Shown here: positions 45,924 to 55,417 of the stretch, one piece after another
Layout of the letters: each line of letters begins with the position of its first letter
Position numbering within the stretch: the first letter of the stretch is position 1
Assembly: GCF_000516515.1 (NCBI RefSeq)
Contig: NZ_KI911784.1
Span: 2,822,881 to 2,886,880, forward strand
DNA: 64,000 nt
Direction: 5' to 3'
Source: Chloroflexus sp. Y-396-1
GTDB taxonomy: Bacteria; Chloroflexota; Chloroflexia; Chloroflexales; Chloroflexaceae
Position numbers and translations under genes: made by a program
Notes under the pieces: model-generated
What the model was told of the DNA's origin: nothing
Database searches by the model: none
The model's input: the letters and a program-made list of their open reading frames with translations, nothing else

Positions 45924-46691
45924 TTACGCCGACTGCCCATGCTGCGTCAGACGTTCCCGACATGCGGAAACAAAATCAATAAAGAGTGCTTGCCAGCGCG
46001 GTTCACTACTATCCCACAGATGTTCGGGATGACATTGCACGGCCATGAGGTAGTGATCATCGGTTGCTTCAAAGGCCTCGATGATACCGTCAGGGGCGTG
46101 AGCGGTGATCTGCACATCAGGTGCGAGCTGCTTGATGGCCTGATGGTGCATCGTATTGCAGCCGATATGCGTGGTTTGCAAGATTGCGGCCAGCCGCGAG
46201 TCGGCGCGAATGGTCAATGTATGGGTAAGCTCGGTCCAGGCCCGAGTGCGGCTATTTGCACGATGGTCGATGGAGGTGTCAAGCTGAGCAGGAATATCCT
46301 GGTAGAGCGATCCACCGAGGGCCACGTTAATGACCTGCAAGCCTCGACAAATGCCGAGCAGCGGTTTGCGATCTGCCCGCGCCCAGCGGGTCAATGCGAT
46401 CTCGACTGCATCGCGTTGGCGATCTATGTTCCCTAGCTTGGGATGGGGTGCTTCGTCATAGTAAGCCGGATCAACATCATCGCCACCCGGTAGTAAGATA
46501 CCGGCACAGTAGTTGTACAGATGGCGAATCGCATCCAAATCATCACTCAGATAGATGATAAGCGGAATACCACCGGCGGCTTCAATGGCGCGCAGGTACG
46601 TTGGACGTACCGCTTGCAGCTCACGCCCATCGGTACTGTTGCCGACCGACATTGCGGTAATGCCGATCAAAGGACGGAGTTGAGTATTCAT
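45924..46691 (-). CDS. Peptidase C26 / class-I glutamine amidotransferase-like hydrolase (copy 1)
   Basis: 255 residues. PuuD/gamma-glutamyl hydrolase-type family: PLIGITAMSVGNS start, LLPGGDDVDPAYY, the nucleophile elbow LLGICRGLQVINVALGG (Cys), and the His/Glu pair in QCHPEHLW. These enzymes split gamma-glutamyl amide bonds, for example in gamma-glutamyl-GABA or folate polyglutamate; the substrate cannot be fixed. The neighbour is a paralogue 15 bp upstream and murI lies 32 bp downstream, so a role in glutamate or gamma-glutamyl salvage is possible. Confidence 0.9.
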   Translation of the reverse strand: MNTQLRPLIGITAMSVGNSTDGRELQAVRPTYLRAIEAAGGIPLIIYLSDDLDAIRHLYNYCAGILLPGGDDVDPAYYDEAPHPKLGNIDRQRDAVEIALTRWARADRKPLLGICRGLQVINVALGGSLYQDIPAQLDTSIDHRANSRTRAWTELTHTLTIRADSRLAAILQTTHIGCNTMHHQAIKQLAPDVQITAHAPDGIIEAFEATDDHYLMAVQCHPEHLWDSSEPRWQALFIDFVSACRERLTQHGQSA

Positions 46692-46706
46692 AGGTGTTCA
46701 ATATGG

Positions 46707-47459
46707 TTATGCAGCACGACTCTGACGGTGATGATCGCCGCAGCTTTGTACAAATGCAGCAAAGAGATTCTGCCAGCGCGGATCAACGGTTGCCTGCAAG
46801 GCTTCAGGATGACCCTGCACGCCAATGATAAAGGTCGGCCCTTCACTCTCTAGCGCTTCAATTACACCATCGGGTGCCCAAGCAACAGCACGTAAGCCGG
46901 TCGCCACACGGCGCACTGCCTGATGGTGCAGCGAATTGATCATCAGATGAGTTGTTCCCAACATCTGGGCCAGGCGCGAGTCAGCAGCAATCGCAATCGG
47001 ATGTGCCAGAAACGTCCAATCTTCGCGCGTATATGAAAGATTGTGGTCAATGGTTGTGTCGATCTGCGAAGGAATATCCTGGTACAGCGATCCGCCGAGG
47101 GCCACGTTAATCAACTGCACGCCACGACAGATGCCAAGCAGAGGTTTCCCTTCGGCAGCGGCCCAGCGTGCCAGGCGAAGTTCGGTCAGATCACGTGGAG
47201 GATCGATTGTTCCGAGTCGTTCGTGCGGTTGATCGCCGTAGTGATTTGGTGCAATATCGCCACCACCGGCGAGCAGAACACCATCGAGTCGTTCGTAGAT
47301 GGTGCGCAATGTCGCAGCGTCAAGTAGCGGGGGAATTAAAAGGGGTGCACCGCCGGCCTGCAAAACAGCGTCGATATATGTTTGGCGATGACCATATGAT
47401 GGCGGACACCAATCGCGATCACGAAAGGTACCGCACGATATTCCGATCAGAGGTGTCAT
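46707..47459 (-). CDS. Peptidase C26 / class-I amidotransferase-like hydrolase (copy 2)
   Basis: 250 residues, paralogue of the next gene in the operon: GISCGTFRDRDW start, LLAGGGDIAPNHYGDQPHER, nucleophile in LLGICRGVQLINVALGG, catalytic His in QGHPEALQ. The stretch RGVQLINVALGGSLYQDIPS is nearly the same in both copies, including SLYQDIP, showing tandem duplication with divergence of the specificity loops. Both copies keep the Cys-His-Glu triad, so both are probably active. It is the first gene of the three-gene unit with murI. Confidence 0.88.
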   Translation of the reverse strand: MTPLIGISCGTFRDRDWCPPSYGHRQTYIDAVLQAGGAPLLIPPLLDAATLRTIYERLDGVLLAGGGDIAPNHYGDQPHERLGTIDPPRDLTELRLARWAAAEGKPLLGICRGVQLINVALGGSLYQDIPSQIDTTIDHNLSYTREDWTFLAHPIAIAADSRLAQMLGTTHLMINSLHHQAVRRVATGLRAVAWAPDGVIEALESEGPTFIIGVQGHPEALQATVDPRWQNLFAAFVQSCGDHHRQSRAA

Positions 47460-47650
47460 CTACACTTCCTCCATATTTGAGGTATTGTTCGTATTATAAA
47501 TGGGCATTATATCATACCACGGTGAAATTTCTTCAGCCGGAAGATTGGTTATCCATGATGAGGACTGTGCAACATTTTATCCTACGCGGCAGTGGGATAG
47601 AGGTAATGAATAGCAGCAAACACGGCTCAAAACTGCAATCTTCGTGAACC

Positions 47651-50287
47651 CTAGCTGTGATCGCCAGCCACCGGGAGGACGATCGAAAAGGTGCTACCGA
47701 CACCCACCGTACTCTCCACCCATATCCGGCCACCGAGCAATTCCACCAGCGGTTTGACAATCGACAGACCGAGACCTGTACCACCGGCTTCTACCTTGAG
47801 AGGGTTATCGCTACGGAAGAAGCGATCAAAGATACGCGGCAGATCCTCAGGGCGGATGCCAACGCCGGTATCGCTGATGCTCAGCAGGAGATAACGACGG
47901 TTATCACTCAACGTACTTCGTATTGGTTCGGGCAGATCGACATTCATCACTTCGCGGGCCGCAATAGTGATCGAGCCACCAGCCGGTGTATACTTCACTG
48001 CGTTAGAGAGGATATGAAACAAAATCTGGTGCAAGCGCATTGAATCGGCCCGGATCAGAGGAAGGCCCGGCGGGAGCGAGATAGTTAGTTGATGGTGTCG
48101 CTGTACGATCTGAGGTTGTAGTTCGGCAATAACACCGCTCAGCGCTTCAGCAAGATGCAGCGCACGCCATTCGAGATCAATGCTCCCCGACTCAATTTTG
48201 GTAATTTCGAGTACGTCGTTGATTAGGTTGATCATGCGCTCGGTGTTGTTGTAAATCGTGTTCACAAATTCGCGCTGCGTATCATTCAACTGACCGAGGC
48301 CTCCCATAGCCAGCAACTGGGTGAATCCCTTGATCGCTGTCATTGGCGTACGTAGCTCGTGAGACATAGTGCCGATAAACTCATTCTTCATGCGATCGGC
48401 TTCAACTTCACGGGTAATATCGCGCAATACCAACAGCGCACCGAGCAGTTCGTCATCGTCTTTGAGTACCGGACTGAGCGCAAAATTGATCGTTTTACCC
48501 GCAATAACCGCAGTCGTTGTAAACGTTCGTGCCGTACCCTCAACAGTTAACGGTCGGCGTAAGAGATCATCAAGTGGTAATTCAGCCGCATGGTTGCCGA
48601 GGTAACGGTGGATGATGTCATTCAGATTCCAGAGCAGCAACTCTTCCAATGGTCGATGGAGGATGCGACTAGCAGCCTGATTGATGCTGATCACACCACC
48701 GTAGAGGTCGCACACGATCACACCATCGAGTAAACTTTGTAAGATTGCGGCGATCTGACTGGTCTCTTTTTGCTGGCGATCAAGAAGTTCGTAGCGACGT
48801 TCGGCTTCAGCACTGATCATACGGAACAGATTAGCGTTATTAATGCCAATTGCAATTGCGCCAGCGCAGGCATTGAGCAACCGCACATGCCCTTCGCTAA
48901 AGAAATGGGTCTGTGGGTGCGAGAGGGTCATAACGCCGATCACTTCACCCTGCACAAAGAGCGGAACGGCGATCATCGATCCCTCACGCTTCCGGCTACT
49001 GCCAGGAATGGTGATCCACCGCTCATCTTGTGCTACATCATGCACCAAGACGGTTTGCCCATGCTGGGCTGCCCAACCGGCAATGCCCTGACCAATCGCA
49101 AAGCGTACCGTGTTATCGGGGGTGACTTTTTTGCCGAGAATAGCGCGTGTGACCAGCAGGCTGGGATTATCTTCTTCGGTGAGCAGAATCGAGGCATGTT
49201 CGGCTTGCACAATGCGAGCCAACATCGTCAGTGAGTTATTGAGAATCTGATCGAGGTCAAGGGTTTGATTGACCTGAGCAGCGATTGCGTGCAGTGTCGC
49301 CAAACGATTCTTCTCTTCTTCCAGCTCACGAGTGCGTTCAATCACACGTTGTTCAAGTTCGGCATTGAGAGTACGAATCGTGTGATACAACTCTGCATTC
49401 TGGAAAGCAATGGCAGCCTGGCTAGCAATGCTCTGGGCCAGGTCTTGCATAAAGCGTAGATCGAGCGGGTTTTGCAGTTCCTGAAGGGTGACGGCACCGA
49501 TCAAGCCGGTCCCACCTGTCATCGGGATGATCAAGACACTACACCCGGCAATCAACCAGTCGTGCGTAGGATCGGCAGACGGGGCAGGCCAGAATACGCC
49601 GTTCTGAAAGGCGGTCTGAAAAACGGAGTTTGTATCAGGCAAGACGTAGCCGATAGGTGGGCCATCACTACTACCGCGGGTGGCAACGACCTTGAGCCGT
49701 TGTTGGTCGTCAACCAGCCAGACGGCGACATGGTGTGCTTCGGTCAGGCGGTACAGGCTATCTGTCACGATTTCGAGAAGCTCATCACGGTTAAGAGTCG
49801 CCGAAAGACGCTGTGAAATATCGTTGAGTGCCTTCAGTTGTAATGCACGCTGATCGGCTGCTGCTGAAGCAGAATCGAGGCTGGCGGCAATAAACTCGCG
49901 TTCCTGGATGAGCTGATTGGTATGTTCCGACCAGATTTCGATCAGAATCGTTGTGGTTTGCTCAAAGAGATCGGCCAGGGCATCGACGAGGGTCAGCTCA
50001 GGCAATTCATGCAGCAATGTCGTGCGTAAGGCACGGTGCAGATAGTTGAGCCTCCGCACCATTGTCGGTACATCAGGTTCGACCTCGCCTGTTATCCAAT
50101 CGGTAAACAGCTCGCGTAATGGCAGCTCATTACCTTCCGCAGCAGCAATCAGAGCCAACACAAAGCGCTTTGTATCTATGTGTGATTGTACCGCCACCGA
50201 GCCGGGGGCAGCTTCACACTGATTTGGCCAGTGCTGTAGCAAATCGATCTGTTGGTTGTAAAGCCATTGGCTGAGTGTGTACTTCAT
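47651..50287 (-). CDS. Sensor histidine kinase (GAF-GAF-PAS-HisKA-HATPase), Rsb-linked
   Basis: 878 residues from ATG 50287 (MKYTLSQWLYNQQIDLLQ); a TTG 12 bp earlier is less likely. An N-terminal helical region (1-150) resembles RsbR-type sensory helices. It is followed by two GAF domains (about 165-310, 345-490) joined by a coiled coil, a PAS domain (about 505-620), HisKA with His643 (TMSHELRTPMTAIKGF) and an HATPase (FHILSNAVKYTP, ISDTGVGIRPEDLPRIFDRF, GTGLGLSIVKPLVELLGG). It starts 21 bp after the RsbX-like gene, as the last member of an rsbT-rsbX-kinase unit. Confidence 0.9.
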   Translation of the reverse strand: MKYTLSQWLYNQQIDLLQHWPNQCEAAPGSVAVQSHIDTKRFVLALIAAAEGNELPLRELFTDWITGEVEPDVPTMVRRLNYLHRALRTTLLHELPELTLVDALADLFEQTTTILIEIWSEHTNQLIQEREFIAASLDSASAAADQRALQLKALNDISQRLSATLNRDELLEIVTDSLYRLTEAHHVAVWLVDDQQRLKVVATRGSSDGPPIGYVLPDTNSVFQTAFQNGVFWPAPSADPTHDWLIAGCSVLIIPMTGGTGLIGAVTLQELQNPLDLRFMQDLAQSIASQAAIAFQNAELYHTIRTLNAELEQRVIERTRELEEEKNRLATLHAIAAQVNQTLDLDQILNNSLTMLARIVQAEHASILLTEEDNPSLLVTRAILGKKVTPDNTVRFAIGQGIAGWAAQHGQTVLVHDVAQDERWITIPGSSRKREGSMIAVPLFVQGEVIGVMTLSHPQTHFFSEGHVRLLNACAGAIAIGINNANLFRMISAEAERRYELLDRQQKETSQIAAILQSLLDGVIVCDLYGGVISINQAASRILHRPLEELLLWNLNDIIHRYLGNHAAELPLDDLLRRPLTVEGTARTFTTTAVIAGKTINFALSPVLKDDDELLGALLVLRDITREVEADRMKNEFIGTMSHELRTPMTAIKGFTQLLAMGGLGQLNDTQREFVNTIYNNTERMINLINDVLEITKIESGSIDLEWRALHLAEALSGVIAELQPQIVQRHHQLTISLPPGLPLIRADSMRLHQILFHILSNAVKYTPAGGSITIAAREVMNVDLPEPIRSTLSDNRRYLLLSISDTGVGIRPEDLPRIFDRFFRSDNPLKVEAGGTGLGLSIVKPLVELLGGRIWVESTVGVGSTFSIVLPVAGDHS

Positions 50288-50308
50288 GCGAAGGGCCAAC
50301 AGTATCTG

Positions 50309-50887
50309 TTATTCACAACGTATCACAACAACGGTCGCATCATCATTATCTTTCCCGAAGCGTTGCAAAATCTCATCGGCAATCTGCTGCGGTGGCTGAT
50401 GGAGATCAGGTGGTCGCTCGGTTGTGAATCGACTCGAAATCCCATCACTATATAAAACGAAGATGTCGCCCGAATTGTAAGTATAGGTCATACGCAAGAG
50501 TTGTGGCAAACGATAGCCGACGATACCGTTTTTCGATATTGGCTTGATAGGCAGATCACTGTAGACTTGCACACCAATGTTGCCCACACCTACAAACTCA
50601 GCGGAACGGTCTCTGGCATTGAGACGCAGCAGAGCCATCACTGCGCCACGACTACCGGCAAGTGCACGATCAGCCTGATTCATCAATTCTGTCAGTTCCA
50701 GAGTAGGCTGACGTTCAAGAACACTCACTGCTCGCTGCGCAGCTTCGGCAGCGGCTTCTCCACCGCCAAGCCCGTCAATCACCGCTGCTAAGAGGTGGTT
50801 GTCCACGAACGGAAGAATGACATACGCATCGCCACTGACGCTTTGCCCCGTTTTCGGACGGATAGCTGCTCCCCACGAAAATTTCAT
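50309..50887 (-). CDS. RsbX/SpoIIE-type PP2C phosphatase
   Basis: 192 residues, a minimal PPM/PP2C phosphatase without sensory domain. Metal-binding motifs: SGDAYVI (Asp near 20), VIDGLGGGEAAAEAAQRA, and the C-terminal DGISSRF and DNDDATVVVIR. RsbX-like enzymes remove phosphate from Ser in STAS-domain partners such as RsbR/RsbS and so reset the switch. It is 9 bp after the RsbT-like gene and 21 bp before a sensor kinase. No STAS-domain substrate gene is in the window. Confidence 0.88.
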   Translation of the reverse strand: MKFSWGAAIRPKTGQSVSGDAYVILPFVDNHLLAAVIDGLGGGEAAAEAAQRAVSVLERQPTLELTELMNQADRALAGSRGAVMALLRLNARDRSAEFVGVGNIGVQVYSDLPIKPISKNGIVGYRLPQLLRMTYTYNSGDIFVLYSDGISSRFTTERPPDLHQPPQQIADEILQRFGKDNDDATVVVIRCE

Positions 50888-50896
50888 AATTCCTCA

Positions 50897-51307
50897 TCAC
50901 GGACGCAACGATCGCCACTTTACTGCACGAACTATCGTCCCAACCCCTGGGGTTGAACGAATCTCAAACTCATCCATAAGCCGGCGCACACCGGGTAAAC
51001 CGGCTCCCAGCGAATGAGTTGTGCTATAACCATCGCGGAGCGCCAGTTCAATATCAGGGATGCCCGGCCCATTATCGCGTGCCTCAACCGCTATTCCCAC
51101 GGTCGTGTTGTCACGCTGAAGACGGGTAAGCACGATCTCGCCGCCGCCAGCATGCCGGATTAAGTTGTGAGCCAGCTCGAGAATGCAGATTTCAACGCGC
51201 GTGCGGTCGGTCTCACTGAATTGTAGTTCTGTGGCCAGTCGGCGACCGCTGCTAAGCGCAACGTAGACGTCTGCTTCACGCTGGATGCGAAACGTCATCG
51301 ATTCCAT
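50897..51307 (-). CDS. RsbT-like serine kinase / anti-sigma switch protein
   Basis: 136 residues of the GHKL fold. N box: ELAHNLIRHAGGGEIVL; G1: ARDNGPGIPD; G2: TTHSLGAGLPGVRRLMDEFE; final GTIVRAVKWR. RsbT-type kinases phosphorylate Ser/Thr in STAS antagonists and, in the free state, activate phosphatases or diguanylate cyclases. The start could be ATG 51307 or ATG 51298; neither has a good ribosome site. First gene of the unit with the phosphatase and the GAF/PAS kinase. Confidence 0.9.
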   Translation of the reverse strand: MESMTFRIQREADVYVALSSGRRLATELQFSETDRTRVEICILELAHNLIRHAGGGEIVLTRLQRDNTTVGIAVEARDNGPGIPDIELALRDGYSTTHSLGAGLPGVRRLMDEFEIRSTPGVGTIVRAVKWRSLRP

Positions 51308-51415
51308 ACTGCCACATTATACCTGATGGTGCGTAACGATATGTGACCGTACATTTGATAGTGGGTCGGTTTGAAGAGATCATCACTGCCGACAGGGAAA
51401 GATACAAAATCCCGC

Positions 51416-51892
51416 CTAGCTCGATGATCGGGCACGGCGTGGCATTTGGAGGTCTACACTATCAATGACCAGGGTTACCGGGCCATCATTGATCAGGGCA
51501 ACCTGCATCATTGCCCCGAAGACACCGGTCGCAACACGGATGTTATGGGCGCGTAAAGCATCCACAAAGGCATCCACAAGTGGGGCAGCGATTTCAGGAC
51601 GGGCCGCAGCCGTAAAACTGGGTCGGCGACCTTTGCGCGTGTCAGCGTAAAGGGTGAACTGCGATACAACTAATGCCTCACCACCAACATCGAGTACAGA
51701 GAGATTGAATTTTCCCTCCTGGTCGCTAAAAATGCGGAGTTGCGCAATTTTATCGGCCAGCAGCGCAGCATCAGTTGCGGTATCGGTATGGCTTACACCA
51801 AGGAGAATCAATAACCCACGACCAATTGCACCAACAACCTGACCATCAACCGTTACCGATGCTTCACTGACACGTTGAATGACGGCACGCAT
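51416..51892 (-). CDS. dtd: D-aminoacyl-tRNA deacylase
   Basis: 158 residues. The active-site blocks are intact: [17 protein letters not shown] and the GP-cisPro motif in [12 protein letters not shown], plus [17 protein letters not shown] at the start. It removes D-amino acids (and glycine from tRNA-Ala) from tRNA, a cytosolic proofreading role. ATG overlaps the stop of the upstream gene by one base (TAATG), so it is translated together with the PIN-TRAM gene. A short basic tail ([10 protein letters not shown]) extends beyond the usual end. Confidence 0.95.
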   Translation of the reverse strand: MRAVIQRVSEASVTVDGQVVGAIGRGLLILLGVSHTDTATDAALLADKIAQLRIFSDQEGKFNLSVLDVGGEALVVSQFTLYADTRKGRRPSFTAAARPEIAAPLVDAFVDALRAHNIRVATGVFGAMMQVALINDGPVTLVIDSVDLQMPRRARSSS

Positions 51893-52983
51893 TACTCTTC
51901 CTCAACAGGAACTGCAAAAACCAGACGACCGGTTTGTGTCTGATGAATTCGGGTTACCACGACCTCAATCGTCTGCCCAATCAGATGACGCGCATTCTCG
52001 ACAATGACCGGTGTGCCATCATCAAGAAACCCAACCCCCTGCTGACGGGCATTCCCTTCGTTACGGATCAGAATCTGCAATCGTTGATCTTGCGCCACTG
52101 GCGGGCGCAGAGCATCGCTCAACTGATTGATGCTCAACACGGTCACCCCTTGCAAACCAGCCACGCGATGGAGATTGTAATCGTTCGTAATGATAGGGCA
52201 GCGATGCTGACGGGCTAGCTCGATCAATTTATCATCAACACGAAGTGCGTCGGGGAGATCATAGTGAACAATCTCGATGGGTAGGAGCGAAGATTGTTGC
52301 ATCTGGTTCAGTAAATCAAGGCCACGCCGTCCTTTCTGGCGCCGTAAATCATCGTTCGAGTCGGCCAGCATTTGCAATTCGGTCAAGACAAATGAAGGTA
52401 TGAGGAGCGTTCCTTCAAGAAAACCGGTACGCGCCACGGCTGCGATCCGACCATCGATAATCGCGCTGGTATCGATAAGGTAGCGTCGTTCAGGTGGTGA
52501 TGACGGAGGCAATTCAGCGGGTACTGCCGTGATGGTTGACGCCGGCGTTCGCTGTTGTTGCCAACGATTGATGAGTTCGACAAATTCACGTTTTCGTAAA
52601 TACAGGAGTGACGCGCTGAAGTAGATCAGAATTGCAGTGACGATGGTCGGTAACAGGTTTCCATACGGTGCGGGCAGCGTGGTCAACGGCACCGTAAGTA
52701 ATGCGCCGACAACACTGCCGAACACGACGCCCAGTGCGACCAGGATCACTTCATAAAGAGGGATGGTGCGTGCCTGCCGGAATAGAGAGCGCAGGGGATC
52801 AACAATAATCCGTGGTGCGAGGATCAGACCCAGGCCGCCACCGGCAAGCGCCAGCAACACCGTAGCCTGAATCTGTTCAGACGTCGGATTTGGCCCTGAG
52901 AGCGAGCGCCCGATCCAGAAGCCAAGATATGCCATCCAGCCAAAGCCAAGCAGGCGCACGAGAAGATCGAGACCTAGTCTCAT
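51892..52983 (-). CDS. Membrane PIN-TRAM domain protein (YacL-like)
   Basis: 363 residues. Four hydrophobic helices in the first ~135 residues ([17 protein letters not shown] through [19 protein letters not shown]). Next is a PIN nuclease domain (about 165-290) with the acidic residues of [31 protein letters not shown] and [16 protein letters not shown]-terminal TRAM domain follows ([20 protein letters not shown] and [17 protein letters not shown]). The architecture is that of the conserved Gram-positive YacL family, often next to radA as here. Probable membrane-bound RNase; target RNA unknown. Confidence 0.9.
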   Translation of the reverse strand: MRLGLDLLVRLLGFGWMAYLGFWIGRSLSGPNPTSEQIQATVLLALAGGGLGLILAPRIIVDPLRSLFRQARTIPLYEVILVALGVVFGSVVGALLTVPLTTLPAPYGNLLPTIVTAILIYFSASLLYLRKREFVELINRWQQQRTPASTITAVPAELPPSSPPERRYLIDTSAIIDGRIAAVARTGFLEGTLLIPSFVLTELQMLADSNDDLRRQKGRRGLDLLNQMQQSSLLPIEIVHYDLPDALRVDDKLIELARQHRCPIITNDYNLHRVAGLQGVTVLSINQLSDALRPPVAQDQRLQILIRNEGNARQQGVGFLDDGTPVIVENARHLIGQTIEVVVTRIHQTQTGRLVFAVPVEEE

Positions 52984-52986
52984 ATC

Positions 52987-54387
52987 TCACCCTTCATCAA
53001 TGTCCTGTGCAGAGGAAGGTGTCGTTTTGCGGGTGAGGAGTTCAACGGCTTCAGATAGAGACCGTACCGGTGTGATGCGCAGACCGGTTGGTGCTTCGAG
53101 CGTAGAGTGTGCTGGCACAATTGCACGTCGAAAGCCTAGCTTTGCCGCTTCACTCAGCCGACGTTCAAGCTGACTGACACTACGTAATTCACCCGACAGC
53201 CCTACCTCGCCGAGACAGACGATGTCAGGGTCAATGCGCTGATTGCGGTACGATGAAGCGATGGCCAGCGCTACCGCAAGATCGGCTGCCGGTTCGCTGA
53301 TCCTCAGACCGCCAACAATATTGACATACAAATCCTGATTAAAGAGCGGAATACCGACCCGTTTCGCGAGGACGGCGGTAAGCATTAGCAGGCGATTGAG
53401 ATCAAAGCCATTGGTCGTCCGTCGTGGTTGAGCATTCCCGGTATGTGATGTCAGTGCCTGCACCTCAACCAGTAACGGACGGGTTCCTTCCAGGGTTACT
53501 GCAACTGTCGAACCGGGACTTTGGGTATTGCGCTCGGCGAGAAAGACTTGAGAAGGATTGCGAACCTCGCGCAAGCCGTCACCGGTCATTTCAAATACGC
53601 CAACTTCATTGGTGCTACCGAAGCGATTTTTTACACCACGCAGGAGCCGAAACTGGTGGAAGCGATCCCCTTCAAGATACAACACAACATCAACGATATG
53701 TTCGAGCACCCGTGGACCGGCAATTGCCCCCTCTTTGGTCACGTGACCAACCAGGACAATCGGAATAGCGGTCTCCTTCGCCAGTTGCATCAGACGCAAA
53801 GCCCCTTCGCGTACCTGGGAAACACTCCCGGCAGCGCTGGTTAACTCAGGGAGATACACTGTCTGGATCGAGTCTACAATTGCAAGCCGGGGCCGTAAAT
53901 TGCGGATGTGCTCGATGATCAGATCAAGTGACGTCTCGGTCAGGAGAAAGAGATCATCGGCGTGGAGGCCGAGTCGTTCGGCGCGCAGCCTGATCTGTTG
54001 GGCCGATTCTTCTGCACTCACATAGAGCGCCGGCCCGACACTAGCCGCAAAGTGTGCGGCAACCTGACCGAGCAAAGTTGACTTGCCAACGCCAGGATCA
54101 CCACCTATCAGCACCACTGAGCCAGGTACTAGCCCACCACCAAGAACACGGGCGAACTCATCGGCGTAGACCGGGAGACGTTGGAAATCGGTCAAGGGCA
54201 CATCACGTAGCCGGATAGGTTGATTCTGTCCGGTAGAAGATGCCCGTCCGCTACCGGTAGCTCGAGGCGGAGTGACGAGCTGCTCTACCAAACTATCCCA
54301 TGCGCCACATTCAGGGCACTTTCCCATCCAGCGACTTTGCTGGGCGCCGCATTGTTGGCAGACGAAAATAGTACGTATCTTTGCCAT
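52987..54387 (-). CDS. radA: DNA repair protein RadA (branch-migration helicase)
   Basis: 466 residues, full length. The N-terminal zinc finger CQQCGAQQSRWMGKCPECG is complete. Walker A is GDPGVGKSTLLGQ, Walker B is within LAIVDSIQTVYL, and the RadA-specific KNRFG motif is present (GVKNRFGSTNEVG). The C-terminal Lon-like domain (NIVGGLRISEPAADLAVALA) ends with CLGEVGLSGELRSV. It drives DNA-dependent branch migration during recombination. It is 3 bp upstream of the PIN-TRAM gene and heads the radA-PIN-dtd operon. Confidence 0.96.
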   Translation of the reverse strand: MAKIRTIFVCQQCGAQQSRWMGKCPECGAWDSLVEQLVTPPRATGSGRASSTGQNQPIRLRDVPLTDFQRLPVYADEFARVLGGGLVPGSVVLIGGDPGVGKSTLLGQVAAHFAASVGPALYVSAEESAQQIRLRAERLGLHADDLFLLTETSLDLIIEHIRNLRPRLAIVDSIQTVYLPELTSAAGSVSQVREGALRLMQLAKETAIPIVLVGHVTKEGAIAGPRVLEHIVDVVLYLEGDRFHQFRLLRGVKNRFGSTNEVGVFEMTGDGLREVRNPSQVFLAERNTQSPGSTVAVTLEGTRPLLVEVQALTSHTGNAQPRRTTNGFDLNRLLMLTAVLAKRVGIPLFNQDLYVNIVGGLRISEPAADLAVALAIASSYRNQRIDPDIVCLGEVGLSGELRSVSQLERRLSEAAKLGFRRAIVPAHSTLEAPTGLRITPVRSLSEAVELLTRKTTPSSAQDIDEG

Positions 54388-54611
54388 AACCGTATTATAC
54401 CACTGGACGAATAATACCGAATCGAAATGAGTGAATGATGCTTATGTTCAGGCTATTATGTCAAAAATCGGTCTCTTCCATTTAATTTTGTTATAAGCAA
54501 CATAAATCTTATGAAATTAGTGATGGGTATTCTTATTCGTTTTGTATATATTATCAAAAACATATTCACATATAAAGAGTGGTACTATACATGGGTGGGA
54601 ATAACGGGTGA

Positions 54612-54641
54612 TTGCTGGTCTGTATTGTAAAGCATTATAAT
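54612..54641 (+). promoter_or_regulatory. Promoter of the AT-rich regulator gene
   Basis: TTGCTG (54612-54617), 18-bp spacer, TATAAT (54636-54641), 38 bp before ATG. The surrounding 54420-54680 stretch is strikingly AT-rich. Confidence 0.6.
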
Positions 54642-54679
54642 CGAAAACACTGTTCTGTTGTTCAGGTGAGGCATTCATT

Positions 54680-55417
54680 ATGTTGAAAGGCACTGCACTT
54701 CTCGTTGAGCGCGACTCTCGGCTTCGTAATGGGATGGCTATGGAACTTAATCGATCTAGTTGGGCAGTGTTAGCAATCAATGATCTTGCTGCTGCTCGTG
54801 ATTATTTGGAACGTTGTGTTTTTGATCTTTTATTATTTAATTTAGATATATCTCCATTGCTTAATTGTGATATTTTGGAGAATTTTTCTATGAAAAGATC
54901 GGGAATGTTTACAGTGTTGTACGGTAAAAACTTTGAAGTAGCGTTTAGTCAATATGATATTGTTGAATATATTACCCCACCCCTGTCATCCAAAAATGTA
55001 CGACATGTGCTACAGCGGATACAACAACGATCATACCGTACCCCATCGAACAATTTTAAGCGTCTCTCTGAGACATCGTCATTGTTTTCATATACAGACC
55101 GGCCACCAATTATGATCGATGCCGATCGATCTTGTATCACCATTGGGAGCCAGGTTATTAAGCTCAGTGATGGTGAAGCAGAAATTTTGCAACACATCGC
55201 ACGTTCGCCTCACCAGATAGCTTCGTTTCAATCTCTGGCTCAGATGCTGTATTTACAAGATACCGGTCACGATGAAGCTCGTGAATTGGTGAAGGGGCGG
55301 GTGTATCGCATACGGCAAAAGATTGAGGTGAATCCTGACGAACCAACCCTTCTCTGTCCGGTACGCGGGATTGGCTTCACACTGTGTTCATCGGTGACAC
55401 TTTTGCGGCTTTCATAA
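54680..55417 (+). CDS. Response-regulator-like protein: degenerate receiver plus OmpR-type winged helix
   Basis: 245 residues, GAGG about 9 nt before ATG. Residues 1-115 look like a receiver fold (GTALLVERDSRLRNGMAMEL, RDYLERCVFDLLLFNLDIS), but the usual phosphoacceptor Asp position reads Asn (LLFN) and the conserved Lys position reads Pro (EYITPPLS), so normal phosphorylation is unlikely. Residues 145-245 form a Trans_reg_C winged helix (IKLSDGEAEILQHIARSP, ELVKGRVYRIRQKIE, VRGIGFTL). The gene and its leader are clearly more AT-rich than the neighbours and use rarer codons, which suggests foreign origin or relaxed constraint. No partner kinase is adjacent. Confidence 0.78.
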   Translation: MLKGTALLVERDSRLRNGMAMELNRSSWAVLAINDLAAARDYLERCVFDLLLFNLDISPLLNCDILENFSMKRSGMFTVLYGKNFEVAFSQYDIVEYITPPLSSKNVRHVLQRIQQRSYRTPSNNFKRLSETSSLFSYTDRPPIMIDADRSCITIGSQVIKLSDGEAEILQHIARSPHQIASFQSLAQMLYLQDTGHDEARELVKGRVYRIRQKIEVNPDEPTLLCPVRGIGFTLCSSVTLLRLS

